Numbered from the stretch's first letter, positions 1 to 11,938 are shown. The stretch is 64,000 nucleotides of DNA from Liolophura sinensis (GCF_032854445.1 NC_088306.1:19811764-19875763), one strand, 5' to 3'. Notes: generated by a model from the letters alone, not told the origin. A program made the numbers and translations.

Positions 1-222
1 CAAAACACATGCTTATTAAATACAACTTACTTATCAACGAACGTTTCTATAGGCAAGTGAAAATCTTTCTATTTATGCAAACTCCTTCAACTGTTATAGA
101 TTGGAGATTGCTCAATTTTCCTGTTAAAAAACAGCCATCAAACTCCAATTTTTTGACAGAAAGTCGCCGTGTTTCTTGGCACCTAACAAATTGTCAAAAT
201 TTAAAAACCAAGCCAAAAGTAC
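1..222. repeat. partial tRNA-His satellite unit left of LINE copy 1
   Basis: The stretch matches the spacer part of the 857-bp class of satellite unit, including the diagnostic 'gattggagattgctc' stretch, and breaks off at 'aagccaaaagtac' where the LINE poly(T) begins. It holds no gene of its own. A 79-codon reading frame here is spacer. Confidence 0.85.
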
Positions 223-395
223 TTTTTTTTTTTTTTGAAAATTGTTGAATTTATTCCCAGATTGTCATCAAATACACAAGATTTCACAATACCCGGCTAT
301 CACAAACTTTTGAAATCACAAGGCAGTCTTAATTAAAATAAAATATCACAGAAAAGATGACTGCTTTGTGAATAGAACAATTGCACATTAGCTGC

Positions 396-3300
396 TCATT
401 TCAATAAATACACTAATTTATCATTCCGTAATGTACAGAAGACTTTGTTTATACACCAGATTTTCTCGAAAGATGGCCTGTCTAGTCGAAAAAAGTCAAC
501 ATGAATACGGGTTTTAATTATTCCTTTGGCGGCCTTAACAATAGCAACAGAATCCCTCTTTTTTTTCTGAAATATTATGTCGTTGCGTGCACACCAAATA
601 CTAAACTGAAGAACACATATGACATACACCATCACAGCTCTAACTTCCTGGTTAAAGGTGGAATTGAATACCTTGTAAATTAATGTTTCCGAGTCCATAT
701 TTGGTAGGTAGTTCGCAAACAAAACAAATATCCGGTTAAAGTCATTAAACACATCCTGAACGATTTTACATTGTACAAACAGATGTTGCCGAGTTTCAGA
801 CAGGGAGCAAAAAACACACAAGTCATCGGTGGCTACATTTCTCCTAAGAAGTTTTTCCTTAACGGGCAAAATGTCATGAACCAACTTGTAACTGAAGTTG
901 ACCAAGTTGTGATCTAAGAATTGATGAAAAACAGTTTTCCATATTCTAACCCAGTCCAAATGCGGCATAGACACCATTGCTCTTGGACAATGTACTATTT
1001 TTGTTACAAAATATTCATAAATATACCTGCTTGAACACAATGTTACAGGTTGCTGTACACCTGTGGTAAATTCTCTCCAGGCGCTCAAGGCCAGTCTATA
1101 AAAAGGTGGAATGTTTTCAGAATGTGGGACATTGGAACGACAGAATTCACGACAAACATGTCCTTAGGGGTAAACCCAACCAATAGATGGCAAAGTATTT
1201 CCATTCCGCTGTTGTTCCATGAATTAATTTTAAAACATGCCGAGTAACAAGTGCTTTTATTTTACAATCTATATTATGTACGTTTAGACCTCCATTCCCT
1301 ATTTTATTATGTACGACAACTCTCTTCAAAACTTTCGGGCTTGTTATCCCACAAAAATCTGAACACAGTTTGGGAACATTGATTGACACATTTAGGTGGC
1401 AACAGAGTACACTGTGCAGAAAACCATAAAAACAGCTAAAGCAACTGTATTAATTAAGACAGACCTCCCCCGTAGGGTCAATATCTTCCATTCCATGCTG
1501 ATACATGTTTCTTTACCTTACTTAAAAACACGCTCAGAATTGAGTTCTGTTTGATCTGTCCAAAAAATACCCCACAAATCTTTGAATTTGTAGTGATGTT
1601 AAGCCCACCACTGTGCACGTTAGTTTCGTCCCAGCTACCAATGGAAGAACCGTGCTTTTCAACAAGTTGAGTTTTGCTCCTGAGGCTTTTCCATAACTTT
1701 CTGCTAGTTTAATTACATGCGGAACAGAACTCTCTTCAGATAAAATTGCAGTCGTATCATCTGCAAATGCCGACACTCTTGTTTCCTTATTTGTGCCGGG
1801 TAACCGTACACCATTAATTTCGTCATTGTTTCTAATGGCGGCTATAAAGGGCTCTAAGGACAAAACATACAATAATGGTGACAAAGAACAACCCTGTCGG
1901 ACACCTCGACTCAGTTTAAATTCTTCTGTTATGTGCCCGTTCACAATAACACTACTTGTAATGTCAGTATATAATAATTGCACCCACTTACAAAAGTCGG
2001 GTCCGAAGTTAAATTTCTCTAAACATTTGAACAAAAATGACCAGTCTACTCTGTCAAAGGCTTTCTCCTGGTCTAAGTTAAGAAAGCATCCTTTTAAATC
2101 TTTTTGTTCAACATAATCATATGTATTTCGTAATAAGTGAAGGTTGTCAAAAATACTTCGGCCTGGTATTCCACATGTCTGATTCTGAAGTACAATTGTA
2201 TCGATCACATTTTTTAACCGATTGCACAAAGCTTTAGAAACAATCTTATAATCTACATTTAGTAAGCTAATTGGCCTCCAGTTTTTTATGCTTTCGGCAT
2301 TGTCGGGGACCTTACATAATAGTGTGATAAACCCAGAACGCTGTGAATTACTTAATCTACCCAAGTTAAAACAGTGATTAACTACATCCGTAAACACACC
2401 CGAAAACAGTGGCCAAAATTGTACATAAAACTCTGCTGGCAAACCGTCGCATCCCGGGGAACGGTTTTTAGACATATTTTTTACTGCAAAAAACAACTCC
2501 TGTTCAGTCAAAAGGCCTTCGCAGGCAGTTTTACAATCGTCATTTAACATCGGAAGCGATGACAAGAACTCATCTTGAATGGAGGAGTCAGTATCTTGTT
2601 CAGTATACAATTTCATATAATACGACCTTATACACTTAGCAATGCCTTCCTGAGATTCATGGGATATTGAAGAATCACTATGACAAGTAATACTTTTGAT
2701 CATCTTCTTTCTGCCCCTACCAACTTCTCGTCTAATGAAATATTTGGTTGGTTTTTCTCCCTGATCAAAATGAACAGCTTTAGCACGGATAACCGCTCCC
2801 GCATGATTCGACTTATAAAGGGCATTTAGAGTCTTTTTCACATTGTCAATACGCTCACAGTTAATGATTGGACTAGATTTCAACGCATTTAATTCTTGTT
2901 CAAGTACCAACAAATCACGTTTTTTGTTCATAGATTTTTCCTTACAGTAACTACGAATCCTATCTTTACATTCCCCTTTAAATGTCTCCCATCTGTCTAT
3001 TAGATCTGCATGACCAGTTGTACAGACAGAGAAAATATCATGGAAGACGGATTTAATATCATCAACAAGCTCCGTGTCATTTAACACAGAAGTATTACAC
3101 TTCCAGTAGAACGGCCCCCATGAAATGACATCTTCAAAAGAGATATCAAAAAACAAACACGAATGATCAGAAAAAGACACATGTACAGCATCACACTGGG
3201 TTACATACTTAAACACAGCGTTAGGGATATAAAATCTATCCAATCTACTGGCACACTGGCGCCTAGACCACGTGTAACAATTCTTATCCGGATGCAGTTT

Positions 3301-3846
3301 CCTAAAAATATCACAAATACCAAAATCTCTTTTCAAATTATTAATTTCGTCCACTCCATCATTCCTTACATTAGTGGCACAGCCAGCTCTATCTAATTCA
3401 ATGCTCTCAACACAATTAAAATCCCCACCCATAATAACCAACTCACTGCCCTGCATCACATTATCTAGATTAGAAATAAACTCTTTTCTTTCCTTTGGAT
3501 TATTAGGGGCATATACACAAACAAGGTTTAAAGCAGTGTTGTTGAGCTCAACCCTAAGGCTTATGTAGCGACCGTTAGGGCACCTCTGTATTTTCCGTAT
3601 AAAGCAGTCTACCGTATACCTAATAATTATTCCCACCCCACAACTTCGATTTGACCCATACGCCCACCTTGCATCGCCTGGGATTTGCAAATATTTAGTG
3701 TCATTATAGTTTTCGAAGTGTGTTTCCTGTAAGAATAGTACATCAATTCCTTTATCGAAAACAAATTGCTTGACATGTTCTTGTTTAGACGGATCCCGTA
3801 AACCATTAATGTTTAAAGTCCCAAAACGAATATTATTTAAGCTCAT
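396..3846 (-). pseudogene. LINE copy 1 ORF2 (APE endonuclease-reverse transcriptase), frameshifted
   Basis: ORF2 would nick the target DNA and copy the element RNA. The reading frame opens at MSLNNIRFGTLNING (3,846) and shows the AP-endonuclease motifs LQETH, GDFN, SRLDR and SDH, then reverse-transcriptase motifs including NWRPISLLNVDYK, IPGRSIFDN, RQGCSLSP and FADD. The frame is lost near 1,640, where a G present in copy 2 is missing, and again near 1,330 and 1,160. The downstream pieces still read as the ORF2 C-terminus, including a CCHC motif around 780-835 and the natural stop at 396. This copy can therefore encode only about 770 residues in one frame, which includes the catalytic part of the reverse transcriptase but not the C-terminus. 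Confidence 0.88.
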
Positions 3847-3919
3847 TATACAAAGTAAGTAAAGGTAGAGCGTACATACCCATTGTGGTCAAATAAGAGA
3901 GTCCTAATTACGCTACAAA

Positions 3920-5284
3920 TCATTTGTCTCTTTTCATTCGCTGCCTCGCACGAGAAGCAAGCGATTTTCTTTTCCTGTATTCCAGAAGCATGGTGTCCCC
4001 CTCCTGAGATGGGGTCGGCGTCATACAGTCTGACGACTGATCAGCATCAACACCATCATAATCAGTAGGATGGGAACTGGGCGGGATAGATGACGCTGCC
4101 TCTTCGGCTGTACTGCCATTGTCCAACTTAGCTCGCTTTTCCTCGACTGGGACTGGTGAACGCACGTCGGGAGCGTGCACGTCAGCCACGACCACATTCT
4201 TCACCCTTGGGACAGCTGATGACGTTTCATTATCACCAACATCCACTTCTTCGGTGTTCTTAGTATTCTCCCGGACGTCCATCTCCTTATCAGACTCGCT
4301 GTCGTCGCTGACGTCTTCATCGGCGCTGTCGTCACCATTCCCGTCGATTTCGTCTTCGTTCTCCTCGCTGTCTTGAACCAGTTCCATAGCAGGTGCGTTG
4401 AATGGGTCATCATCGTCGCTGACGTCAACATCAATGTCATCTTGTTTTACGGCGTCTTCGTTATTATACTGGCGCATAGTGGGTAGGTTTCCCTTAACTC
4501 GCGCCGCGTACGACATTGCTCTCGCACAACAGTCACTGACCGTATGAAGCCCTGAGTCACACATTCGGCATGGATTTGTACAGTCCTTCTCTGTATGAGG
4601 ATTCTCATGGGGGGAGAAACCGTCGCAGTTAGAACACCACAGTGCTCTACACTCTGCCGCCTTGTGTGATTTTTGGCCACACTTCCGACATTCATAAGTT
4701 TGCCCGGGGTAGGTAAACATAACAATGTCACCACCGAAATTAATAAAATTTGGTACATAACGAACTTTGTGACACCTAAATCTGTAAATCCGAATACCTG
4801 TCCGAACATGTGAGAGCTCAGGGTCTGAAAATCTGGGTTTCGTCACACCCAAGCATTCACCATAGGGTTTCAAAGCTGCCTCGATAGTGTCATCTGACAT
4901 TTCATCCGGTGCCCAGTGGGCCGTCAGATTCAGGTAAACTGACGACGCGGGCATAATGGACCACGTCGTTCCATTTATAACAACATTGGATTTACTCACT
5001 AGGGCATTATGCCCAGCCACTGTAGACACGCGGAGATAGAAGTGTTTCTTTAAATAATTCTTCTGAAAACTTATTAGCTCTGTCTTGATATTTAACACAC
5101 TTGACAGAAAAGGAATAAAGTCCCTCTGGACAGCCGTAGAAAATGCCGGGCTGCTTCGTGTAGAGATTGACACAGACAAAGTTCTGCTTGGCCTGTTTAC
5201 AGGCGAAAACGACACGGGCTTGGACATACCTGATCCAACGGGGCACACGCCCTTCACCAAACAGTAACCACTGGCCAAACTCAA
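3920..5284 (-). CDS. LINE copy 1 ORF1: nucleic-acid binding protein with three zinc knuckles
   Basis: The protein has 454 residues and is uninterrupted. In LINEs of this type ORF1 binds the element RNA and forms the ribonucleoprotein that brings ORF2 to the target. A Ser-rich N-terminus is followed by a conserved central region (about 55-190), then three Cys/His knuckles: CRKCGQKSHKAAEC at 199-212, a longer C-C-H-C set at 217-235 and CRMCDSGLHTVSDC at 239-252. A strongly acidic segment follows (about 282-345) and a basic end (KRKSLASRARQRMKRDK). It ends about 70 bp before the conserved ORF2 start at 3,846. The Met at 5,284 is the first in frame after the presumed 5' end and is shared with copy 2. 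The knuckles and element layout support the role. No biochemical function can be read beyond that. Confidence 0.85.
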   Translation of the reverse strand: MSLASGYCLVKGVCPVGSGMSKPVSFSPVNRPSRTLSVSISTRSSPAFSTAVQRDFIPFLSSVLNIKTELISFQKNYLKKHFYLRVSTVAGHNALVSKSNVVINGTTWSIMPASSVYLNLTAHWAPDEMSDDTIEAALKPYGECLGVTKPRFSDPELSHVRTGIRIYRFRCHKVRYVPNFINFGGDIVMFTYPGQTYECRKCGQKSHKAAECRALWCSNCDGFSPHENPHTEKDCTNPCRMCDSGLHTVSDCCARAMSYAARVKGNLPTMRQYNNEDAVKQDDIDVDVSDDDDPFNAPAMELVQDSEENEDEIDGNGDDSADEDVSDDSESDKEMDVRENTKNTEEVDVGDNETSSAVPRVKNVVVADVHAPDVRSPVPVEEKRAKLDNGSTAEEAASSIPPSSHPTDYDGVDADQSSDCMTPTPSQEGDTMLLEYRKRKSLASRARQRMKRDK

Positions 5285-5524
5285 GCTCTGTGGGCTCCCA
5301 GATCACCAAAAAATCAGTCTCAAAAACAAGCGTTGTTGTTGCACAAATGTGTAAACAGCAGAGGATAACCGACACGTCCGTTCACTTCGGCGTCTAGCAC
5401 ACTCTCCCAAGCCAAAAGTACTTCGTCTACATCGGGACGTCTTTAGGAATCGAGCTGAAATATAAACGGGCATCACATCGTAAGTAACACAGCCATAAAA
5501 GGTATTCAAACACAAAATGTAATT

Positions 5525-5596
5525 TGCCGTGACCAGGATTCGAACCTGGGTTGTCTCGGCCACAACGAGAATTCCTAACCACTAGACTATCACGGC
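5525..5596 (-). tRNA. tRNA-His(GTG), variant D arm
   Basis: The 72-nt cloverleaf has perfect 7-bp acceptor pairing, loop TTGTGGC and anticodon GTG. It carries GGAA instead of GGAC in the 3' side of the D stem, so one D-stem pair is lost. The same change is found in the next gene. A T4 Pol III terminator lies 8 nt downstream. This is the first gene after LINE copy 1. Confidence 0.88.
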
Positions 5597-6364
5597 TTAC
5601 GTACAGTGTGTCCTCGTTGAGCATTGTCTCCCTCACTTGAGAAATCAAGACTTCTGACACAAAGAAAATACGTTGCGTTCCTTTCAAGGTGTGTCCTGAC
5701 TAATAATAATCATTCTTTGCAAATACGTCTGTTTTAAACTGCTAAGAATTGATGGAATGATTGCATCACTCCCGGAAACGAATTAGTCTCATACCTTGGC
5801 AAGGCACGTTTCCACATTCTCTAAATGTAAATGAGTCTTCTGCATATCGCTCTCCTATTCTTTGGCCAAAAAACAGATTATTTATGTGTTTAAGCAATTA
5901 GTCATAAAACACATACTTATTAAATACAACTTACTGATCACGGCACGTTTCTATAGTGTAATTAAATAAGTCTTCTGCAAAACGCTATCTTAATCTTTGG
6001 AGAAAAAAACAAATTATTTCACGACTTTTAGCAATAAGTCACAAAACACATGCTTATTAAATACAACTTACTTATCAACGACGTTTCTATAGGCAAGTGA
6101 AAATCTTTCTATTTATGCAAACTCCTTCAACTGTTATAGATTGGAGATTGCTCAATTTTCCTGTTAAAAAACAGCCATCAGCTCCAATTTTTTGACAGAA
6201 GATCGCCATGTTTCTTGGCACCCAACAAGTTGTCAAAATTTAAAAACCAAGCCAAAAGTACTTCGTCTACATAGGGACGGCTTTAGAAATCGAGCTGGAA
6301 TAAAAACGAGCATCACATCGTAAGTAACACAGCCATAAAAGATATTCAAACACAAAATGCAATC

Positions 6365-6436
6365 CGCCGGGACCAGGATTCGAACCTGGGTTGTCTCGGC
6401 CACAACGAGAATTCCTAACCACTAGACTATCACGGC
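6365..6436 (-). tRNA. tRNA-His(GTG), variant acceptor and D arm
   Basis: Anticodon GTG and both TCTCG/CGAGA arms are intact. The 3' acceptor strand reads TCCCGGC, which leaves one mismatch, and the discriminator is G rather than A. It shares the GGAA D-arm change with the gene at 5,525 and the acceptor change with the distant copy at 25,758. It is likely weaker than consensus copies. Confidence 0.82.
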
Positions 6437-6957
6437 TTACGTACAGTGTGTCCTCGTTGCGCATTTTTTCCCTCACTTGAGAAATTCAAGACTTCTCACA
6501 CAAAGAAAACACGTTGCGTTCCTTTAAAGGTGTGTCCTGTCTGACTAATATTCCGTTCAATCCTTCATTAAAAATACGTCTCTCTTAAACAGTCGCCAAT
6601 TGATGAAATGATTGCATAACACCGGAAACCAATTATTCTGATACCTTGGCATAACATGTTTCCAATTTCTCTAAATTTAAATGAGTCTTCTGTATGAGGC
6701 TCTCGTATTCTTTGACCAGAAAAACAAATTATTTCAAACCTTTTTAGCAATAAGTCACAAAACACACATGCTTATTAAATACAACTTACTTATCAACGAA
6801 CGTTTCTATAGGCCAGTGAAAATCTTTCTATTTATGCAAGCTCGGTCAGGTGTTATAGTCCGGTGAATGCTCAATTTTCCTGTTAAAATCCAGCCATCAA
6901 ACTTCAAATTTTGGACAGAAAGTCGCAGTGTTTCTTGGCACCCAAAAATTGTCAAAA

Positions 6958-7157
6958 NNNNNNNNNNNNNNNNNNNNNNNNNNNNNNNNNNNNNNNNNNN
7001 NNNNNNNNNNNNNNNNNNNNNNNNNNNNNNNNNNNNNNNNNNNNNNNNNNNNNNNNNNNNNNNNNNNNNNNNNNNNNNNNNNNNNNNNNNNNNNNNNNNN
7101 NNNNNNNNNNNNNNNNNNNNNNNNNNNNNNNNNNNNNNNNNNNNNNNNNNNNNNNNN
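6958..7157. other. assembly gap (200 N) covering most of one tRNA-His gene
   Basis: Exactly 200 N. Sequence resumes with 'acggattacgtacagtg', the 5' edge of a tRNA-His gene plus its usual flank, so the gap hides a tRNA copy ending near 7,162. The implied spacing from the preceding gene (about 726 bp) fits a 721-class unit, so the gap length is close to the real one. Confidence 0.9.
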
Positions 7158-7937
7158 ACGGATTACGTACAGTGTGTCCTCGTTGTGCATTTTCTCCCTC
7201 ACCTGAGAAATTCAAGACTTCTTACACAAAGAAAATACGTTGCGTTCCTTTCAAACGTGTGTCTTGACTAATAATAATCATTCTTTGAAAATACGTCTGT
7301 TTTAAACTGCTAAGAATTGAAGGAATGATTGCATCACTCCAGAAACGAATTAGTCTCATACCTTGGCAAGGCACGTTTCCACATTCTCTAAATGTAAATG
7401 AGTCTTCTGCATATCGCTCTCCTATTCTTTGGCCAAAAAACAGATTATTTTATGTCTTTTAAGCAATTAGTCATAAAACACATACTTATTAAATACAACT
7501 TACTGATCACGGCACGTTTCTATAGTGTAATTTAAGTAAGTCTTCTGCAAAACGCTATCTTAATCTTTGGAGAAAAAAACAAATTATTTCACGACTATTT
7601 AGCAATAAGTCACAAAACACATGCTTATTAAATACAACTTACTTATCAACGAACGTTTCTATAGGCAAGTGAAAATCTTTCTATTTATGCAAACTCCTTC
7701 AACTGTTATAGATTGGAGATTGCTCAATTTTCCTGTTAAAAAACAGCCATCAAACTCCAATTTTTTGACAGAAAGTCGCCGTGTTTCTTGGCACCTAACA
7801 AATTGTCAAAATTTAAAAACCAAGCCAAAAGTACTTCGTCTACATCGGGACGTCTTTAGGAATCGAGCTGAAATAAAAACGGGCATCACATCGTAAGTAA
7901 CACAGCCATAAAAGGTATTCAAACACAAAATGTAATT

Positions 7938-8009
7938 TGCCGTGACCAGGATTCGAACCTGGGTTGTCTCGGCCAAAACGAGAAGTCCTAACCACTAGAC
8001 TATCACGGC
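7938..8009 (-). tRNA. tRNA-His-like gene with anticodon TTG (Gln)
   Basis: All stems match the array consensus and the length is 72 nt. A single change in the anticodon loop makes it TTTTGGC, so positions 34-36 read TTG, which decodes CAA (Gln), instead of GTG. U33 and both anticodon-stem strands are kept and a T4 terminator follows. The body is tRNA-His, so the charging identity cannot be deduced from sequence. It could be a mis-decoding gene, an inactive copy or a sequencing error. Confidence 0.8.
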
Positions 8010-8783
8010 TTACGTACAGTGTGTCCTCGTTGTGCATTGTCTCCCTCACCTGAGAAATTCAAGACTTCTGACACAAAGAAAATACGTTGCGTTCCTTTCA
8101 AAAGTGTGTCCTGACTAATAATAATCATTCTTTGAAAATACGTCTGTTTTAAACTGCTAAGAATTGATGGAATGATTGCATCACTCCAGAAACGAATTAG
8201 TCTTATACCTTGGCAAGGCACGTTTCCACATTCTCTAAATGTAAATGAGTCTTCTGCATATCGCTCTCCTATTCTTTGGCCAAAAAACAGATTATTTTAT
8301 GTCTTTTAAGCAATTAGTCATAAAACACATACTTATTAAATACAACCTACTGATCACGGCACGTTTCTATAGTGTAATTTAAATAAGTCTTCTGCAAAAC
8401 GCTATCTTAATCTTTGGAGAAAAAAACAAATTATTTCACGACTTTTTAGCAATAAGTCACAAAACACATGCTTATTAAATACAACTTACTTATCAACGAA
8501 CGTTTCTATAGGCAAGTTAAAATCTTCCTATTTATGCAAACTCCTTCAGCTGTTATAGATTGGAGATTGCTCAATTTTCCTGTTAAAAAACAGCCATCAA
8601 GCTCCAATTTTTGACAGAAGATCGCCGTGTTTCTTGGCACCTAACAAATTGTCAAAATTTAAAAACCAAGCCAAAAGTACTTCGTCTACATCGGGACGGC
8701 TTTAGAAATCGAGCTGGAATAAAAACGAGCATCACATCGTAAGTAACACAGCCATAAAAGATATTCAAACAATAAATGTAATT

Positions 8784-8855
8784 TGCCGTGACCAGGATTC
8801 GAACCTGGGTTGTCTCGGCCACAACGAGAAGTCCTAACCACTAGACTATCACGGC
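8784..8855 (-). tRNA. tRNA-His(GTG), consensus copy
   Basis: Identical to the array consensus: acceptor GCCGTGA/TCACGGC, D arm GTCT...GGAC, anticodon stem TCTCG/CGAGA, T stem CCAGG/CCTGG and discriminator A. The near terminator is lost here, because the downstream flank reads ATTTATTG instead of ATTTTGTG. The next T4 is about 28 nt downstream. Confidence 0.93.
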
Positions 8856-9504
8856 TTACGTACAGTGTGTCCTCGTTGCGCATTTTCTCCCTCACTTGAG
8901 AAATTCAAGACTTCTGACACGAAGAAAATACGTTGCGTTCCTTTCAAAGGTGTGTCCTGTCTGACTTATTTTCCGTTCAATTCTTCATTAAAAATACGCC
9001 TCTCTTAAACAGTCGCCAATTGATGGAATGATTGCATAACACCGGAAACCAAATATTCTGATACCTTGGCATAACATGTTTCCAATTTCTCTAAATTTAA
9101 ATGAGTCTTCTGCATGACGCTCTCGTGTTCTTTGACCAGAAAAACAAATTATTTCAAGCCTTTTTAGCAATAAGTCACAAAACACACTTGCTTATTAAAT
9201 ACAACTTACTTATCAACGAACGTTTCTATAAACCAGTTAAAATCTTTCTATTGATGCAAGCTCGGTCAGCTGCTATAGTCCGGTGAATGCTCAATTTTCC
9301 TGTTAAAATACAGCCATCAAACTCCAATATCTTGACAGAAAGTCGCAGTGTTTCTTGGCACCCAAAAAATTGTCAAAATTTAAAAACCAAGCCAAAAGTA
9401 CTTCGTCTACATCGGGACGTCCTTAGAAATCGAGCTGGAATATAAACGGGCATCACATCGTAAGTAACACAGCCATAAAAGATATTCAAACACAAAATGT
9501 AATT

Positions 9505-9576
9505 TGCCGTGACCAGGATTCGAACCTGGGTTGTCTCGGCCACAACGAGAAGTCCTAACCACTAGACTATCACGGC
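9505..9576 (-). tRNA. tRNA-His(GTG), consensus copy
   Basis: Consensus sequence throughout with the T4 terminator 8 nt past the discriminator. It lies 721 bp from the previous gene, so the spacer is of the short class. Confidence 0.93.
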
Positions 9577-10362
9577 TTACGTACAGTGTGTCCTCGTTGC
9601 GCACTGTCTCCCACACTTGAGAAATTCAAGACTTCTGATTCATACTTAACACTTTACCTTCCTTTGAAAGTTCTGTCCTGTCTGCCTTAAATTCTGTTCA
9701 ATCATTCTTTGAAAATACGTCTGTTTTAAACTGCTAAGAATTGATGGAATGACTGCATAACTCCGGAAACGAATTACTCTTATACCTTGGCAAGGCACGT
9801 TTCCACATTCTCTAAATGTAAATGAGTCTTCTGCATATCGCTCTCCTATTCTTTGGCCAAAAAACAGATTACTTTATGTCTTTTAAGCAATAAGTCATAA
9901 AACACATAGTTATTAAATACAACTTACTGATCACGGCACGTTTCTATAGTGTAATTTAAATAAGTCTTCTGCAAGACTCTATCTTAATCTTTGGAGAAAA
10001 AAACAAATTATTTCACGCCTTTTTAGCAATAAGTCATAAAACACATGCTTATGAAATACAACTTATTTATTAACGAACGTTTCTATAGGCCAGTTAAAAT
10101 ATTCCTATTTATGCAAATTCCTTCAGCTGTTATAGATTGGAGATTGCTCAATTTTCCTGTTAAAAAACAGCCATCAAGCTCCAATTTTTTGACAGAAGAT
10201 AGCCGTGTTTCTTGGCACCCAACAAATTATCAAAATTTAAAAACCAAGCCAAAAGCACTTTCGTCTACATCGGGACGGCTTTAGAAATCGAGCTGGAATA
10301 AAAACGAGCATCACATCGTAAGTAACACAGCCATAAAAGATATTCAAACACAAAATGTAATT

Positions 10363-10380
10363 TGCCGTGACCAGGATTCG
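10363..10380 (-). pseudogene. tRNA-His relic: 3' acceptor and part of T arm only
   Basis: The tRNA breaks off after 'ccaggattcg' and continues directly in what is normally the 5' flank ('ttgcgcattttctcc'). The deletion removes about 75 bp. Both ends share 'tcg', which suggests end joining at a short homology. It cannot form a tRNA. Confidence 0.9.
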
Positions 10381-11009
10381 TTGCGCATTTTCTCCCTCAC
10401 TTGAGAAATTCAAGACTTCTGACACGAAGAAAATACGTTGCGTTCCTTTCAAAGGTGTGTCCTGTCTGACTAATTTTCCGTTCAATTCTTCATTAAAAAT
10501 ACGTCTCTCTTAAACAGTCGCCAATTGATGGAATGATTGCATAACACCAAAAACCAATTATTCTGATACCTTGGCATAACATGTTTCCAATTTCTCTAAA
10601 TTTAAATGAGTCTTCTGCATGACGCTCTCGTATTCTTTGACCAGAAAAACAAATTATTTCAAGCCTTTTTAGCAATAAGTCACAAAACACACTTGCTTAT
10701 TAAATACAACTTACTCATCAACGAACGTTTCTATAGGCCAGTTAAAATCTTTTTATTTATGCAAGCTCGGTCAGCTGTTATAGTCCGGTGAATGCTCAAT
10801 TTTCCTGTTAAAATACAGCCATCAAACTCTAATATTTTGACAGAAACTCGCAGTGTTTCTTGGCACCCAAAAAATTGTCAAAATTTAAAAACCAAGCCAA
10901 AAGTACTTCGTCTACATCGGGACGTCTTTAGAAATCGAGCTGGAATATAAACGGGCATCACATCGTAAGTAACACAGCCATAAAAGATATTCAAACACAA
11001 AATGTAATT

Positions 11010-11081
11010 TGCCGTGACCAGGATTCGAACCTGGGTTGTCTCGGCCACAACGAAAAGTCCTAACCACTAGACTATCACGGC
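11010..11081 (-). tRNA. tRNA-His(GTG) with one anticodon-stem wobble
   Basis: Consensus except C28 to T in the anticodon stem, which still pairs as a wobble with G42. The terminator T4 is present. It is likely still foldable. Confidence 0.88.
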
Positions 11082-11866
11082 TTACGTACAGTGTGTCCTC
11101 GTTGCGCACTGTCTCCCACACTTGAGAAATTCAAGACTTCTGATTCAAACTTAACACATTACCTTCCTTTAAAAGTTCTGTCCTGTCTGCCTTAAATTCT
11201 GTTCAATCATTCTTTGAAAATACGTCTGTTTTAAACTGCTAAGAATTGATGGAATGATTGCATCACTCCGGAAACCAATTAGTCTTATACCTTGGCAAGG
11301 CACGTTTCCACATTCTCTAAATGTAAATGAGTCTTCTGCATATCGCTCTCCTATTCTTTGGCCAAAAAACAGATTACTTTATGTCTTTTAAGCAATAAGT
11401 CATAAAACACATAGTTATGAAATACAACTTACTGATCACGGCACGTTTCTATAGTGTCATTTAAATACGTCTTCTGCAAAACGCTATCTTTATCTTTGGA
11501 GAAAAAAGCAAATTATTTCACGCCTTTTTAGCAAAAAGTCACAAAACACATGCTTATGAAATACAACTTATTTATTAACGAACGTTTCTATAGGCCAGTT
11601 AAAATCTTCCTATTTATGCAAACTACTTCATCTGTTATAGATTGGAGATTGCTCAATTTTCCTGTTAAAAAACAGCCATCAAGCTCCAATTTTTTGACAG
11701 AAGATCGCCGTGTTTCTTGTCACCTAACAAATTGTCAAAATTTAAAAACCAAGCCAAAAGTACTTCGTCTACATCGGGACGGCTTTAGGAATCGAGCTGA
11801 AATAAAAACGGGCATCACATCGTAAGTAACACAGCCATAAAAGATATTCAAACAATAAATGTAATT

Positions 11867-11938
11867 TGCCGTGAACAGGATTCGAACCTGGGTTGTCTCG
11901 GCCACAACGAGAAGTCCTAACCACTAGACTATCACGGC
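11867..11938 (-). tRNA. tRNA-His(GTG), T-stem variant, weak terminator
   Basis: Anticodon GTG. The outer T-stem pair is broken by a G-to-T change (flank 'gtgaacagg'), and the near T4 terminator is replaced by TTTATT. The same two changes recur at 13,443, showing that the two genes came from one duplication. Confidence 0.84.

Larger units (their letters stand above)
223..5407 (-). mobile_element. LINE (L1/Tx1-type non-LTR retrotransposon), copy 1, in the tRNA-His satellite
   Basis: The element is full length, about 5.2 kb, read on the minus strand. It has a short 5' region of about 120 bp, ORF1, ORF2, a 3' UTR and an A tail seen as a T run at 223-236. The left flank ends 'caagccaaaagtact' and the same bases follow the element at 5,408. 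This is a target-site duplication of about 15 bp, the mark of target-primed reverse transcription. The right end lies 118 bp from the 3' end of the next tRNA-His gene and both are in the same orientation. Copies 2 and 3 are close relatives. The L1/Tx1 placement comes from domain layout and motif style, not from a tree. Confidence 0.9.

Noticed and set aside
1793-2116. Plus-strand frames inside the LINEs (107, 77, 64 and 85 codons), present in two or three copies
   Set aside because: They are antisense to ORF1 or ORF2 and are shared only because the LINE copies are close relatives.
7840-8049. 69-codon minus-strand frames containing SRDSLVVR...GSNPGH that recur in each unit
   Set aside because: They are the tRNA-His gene and its flanks translated. 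Their apparent conservation is that of the tRNA.
9101-9286. 61-, 65- and 91-codon frames repeated in the spacers
   Set aside because: They exist because the spacer repeats. They differ by frameshifts and start changes between units and show no protein-like features.
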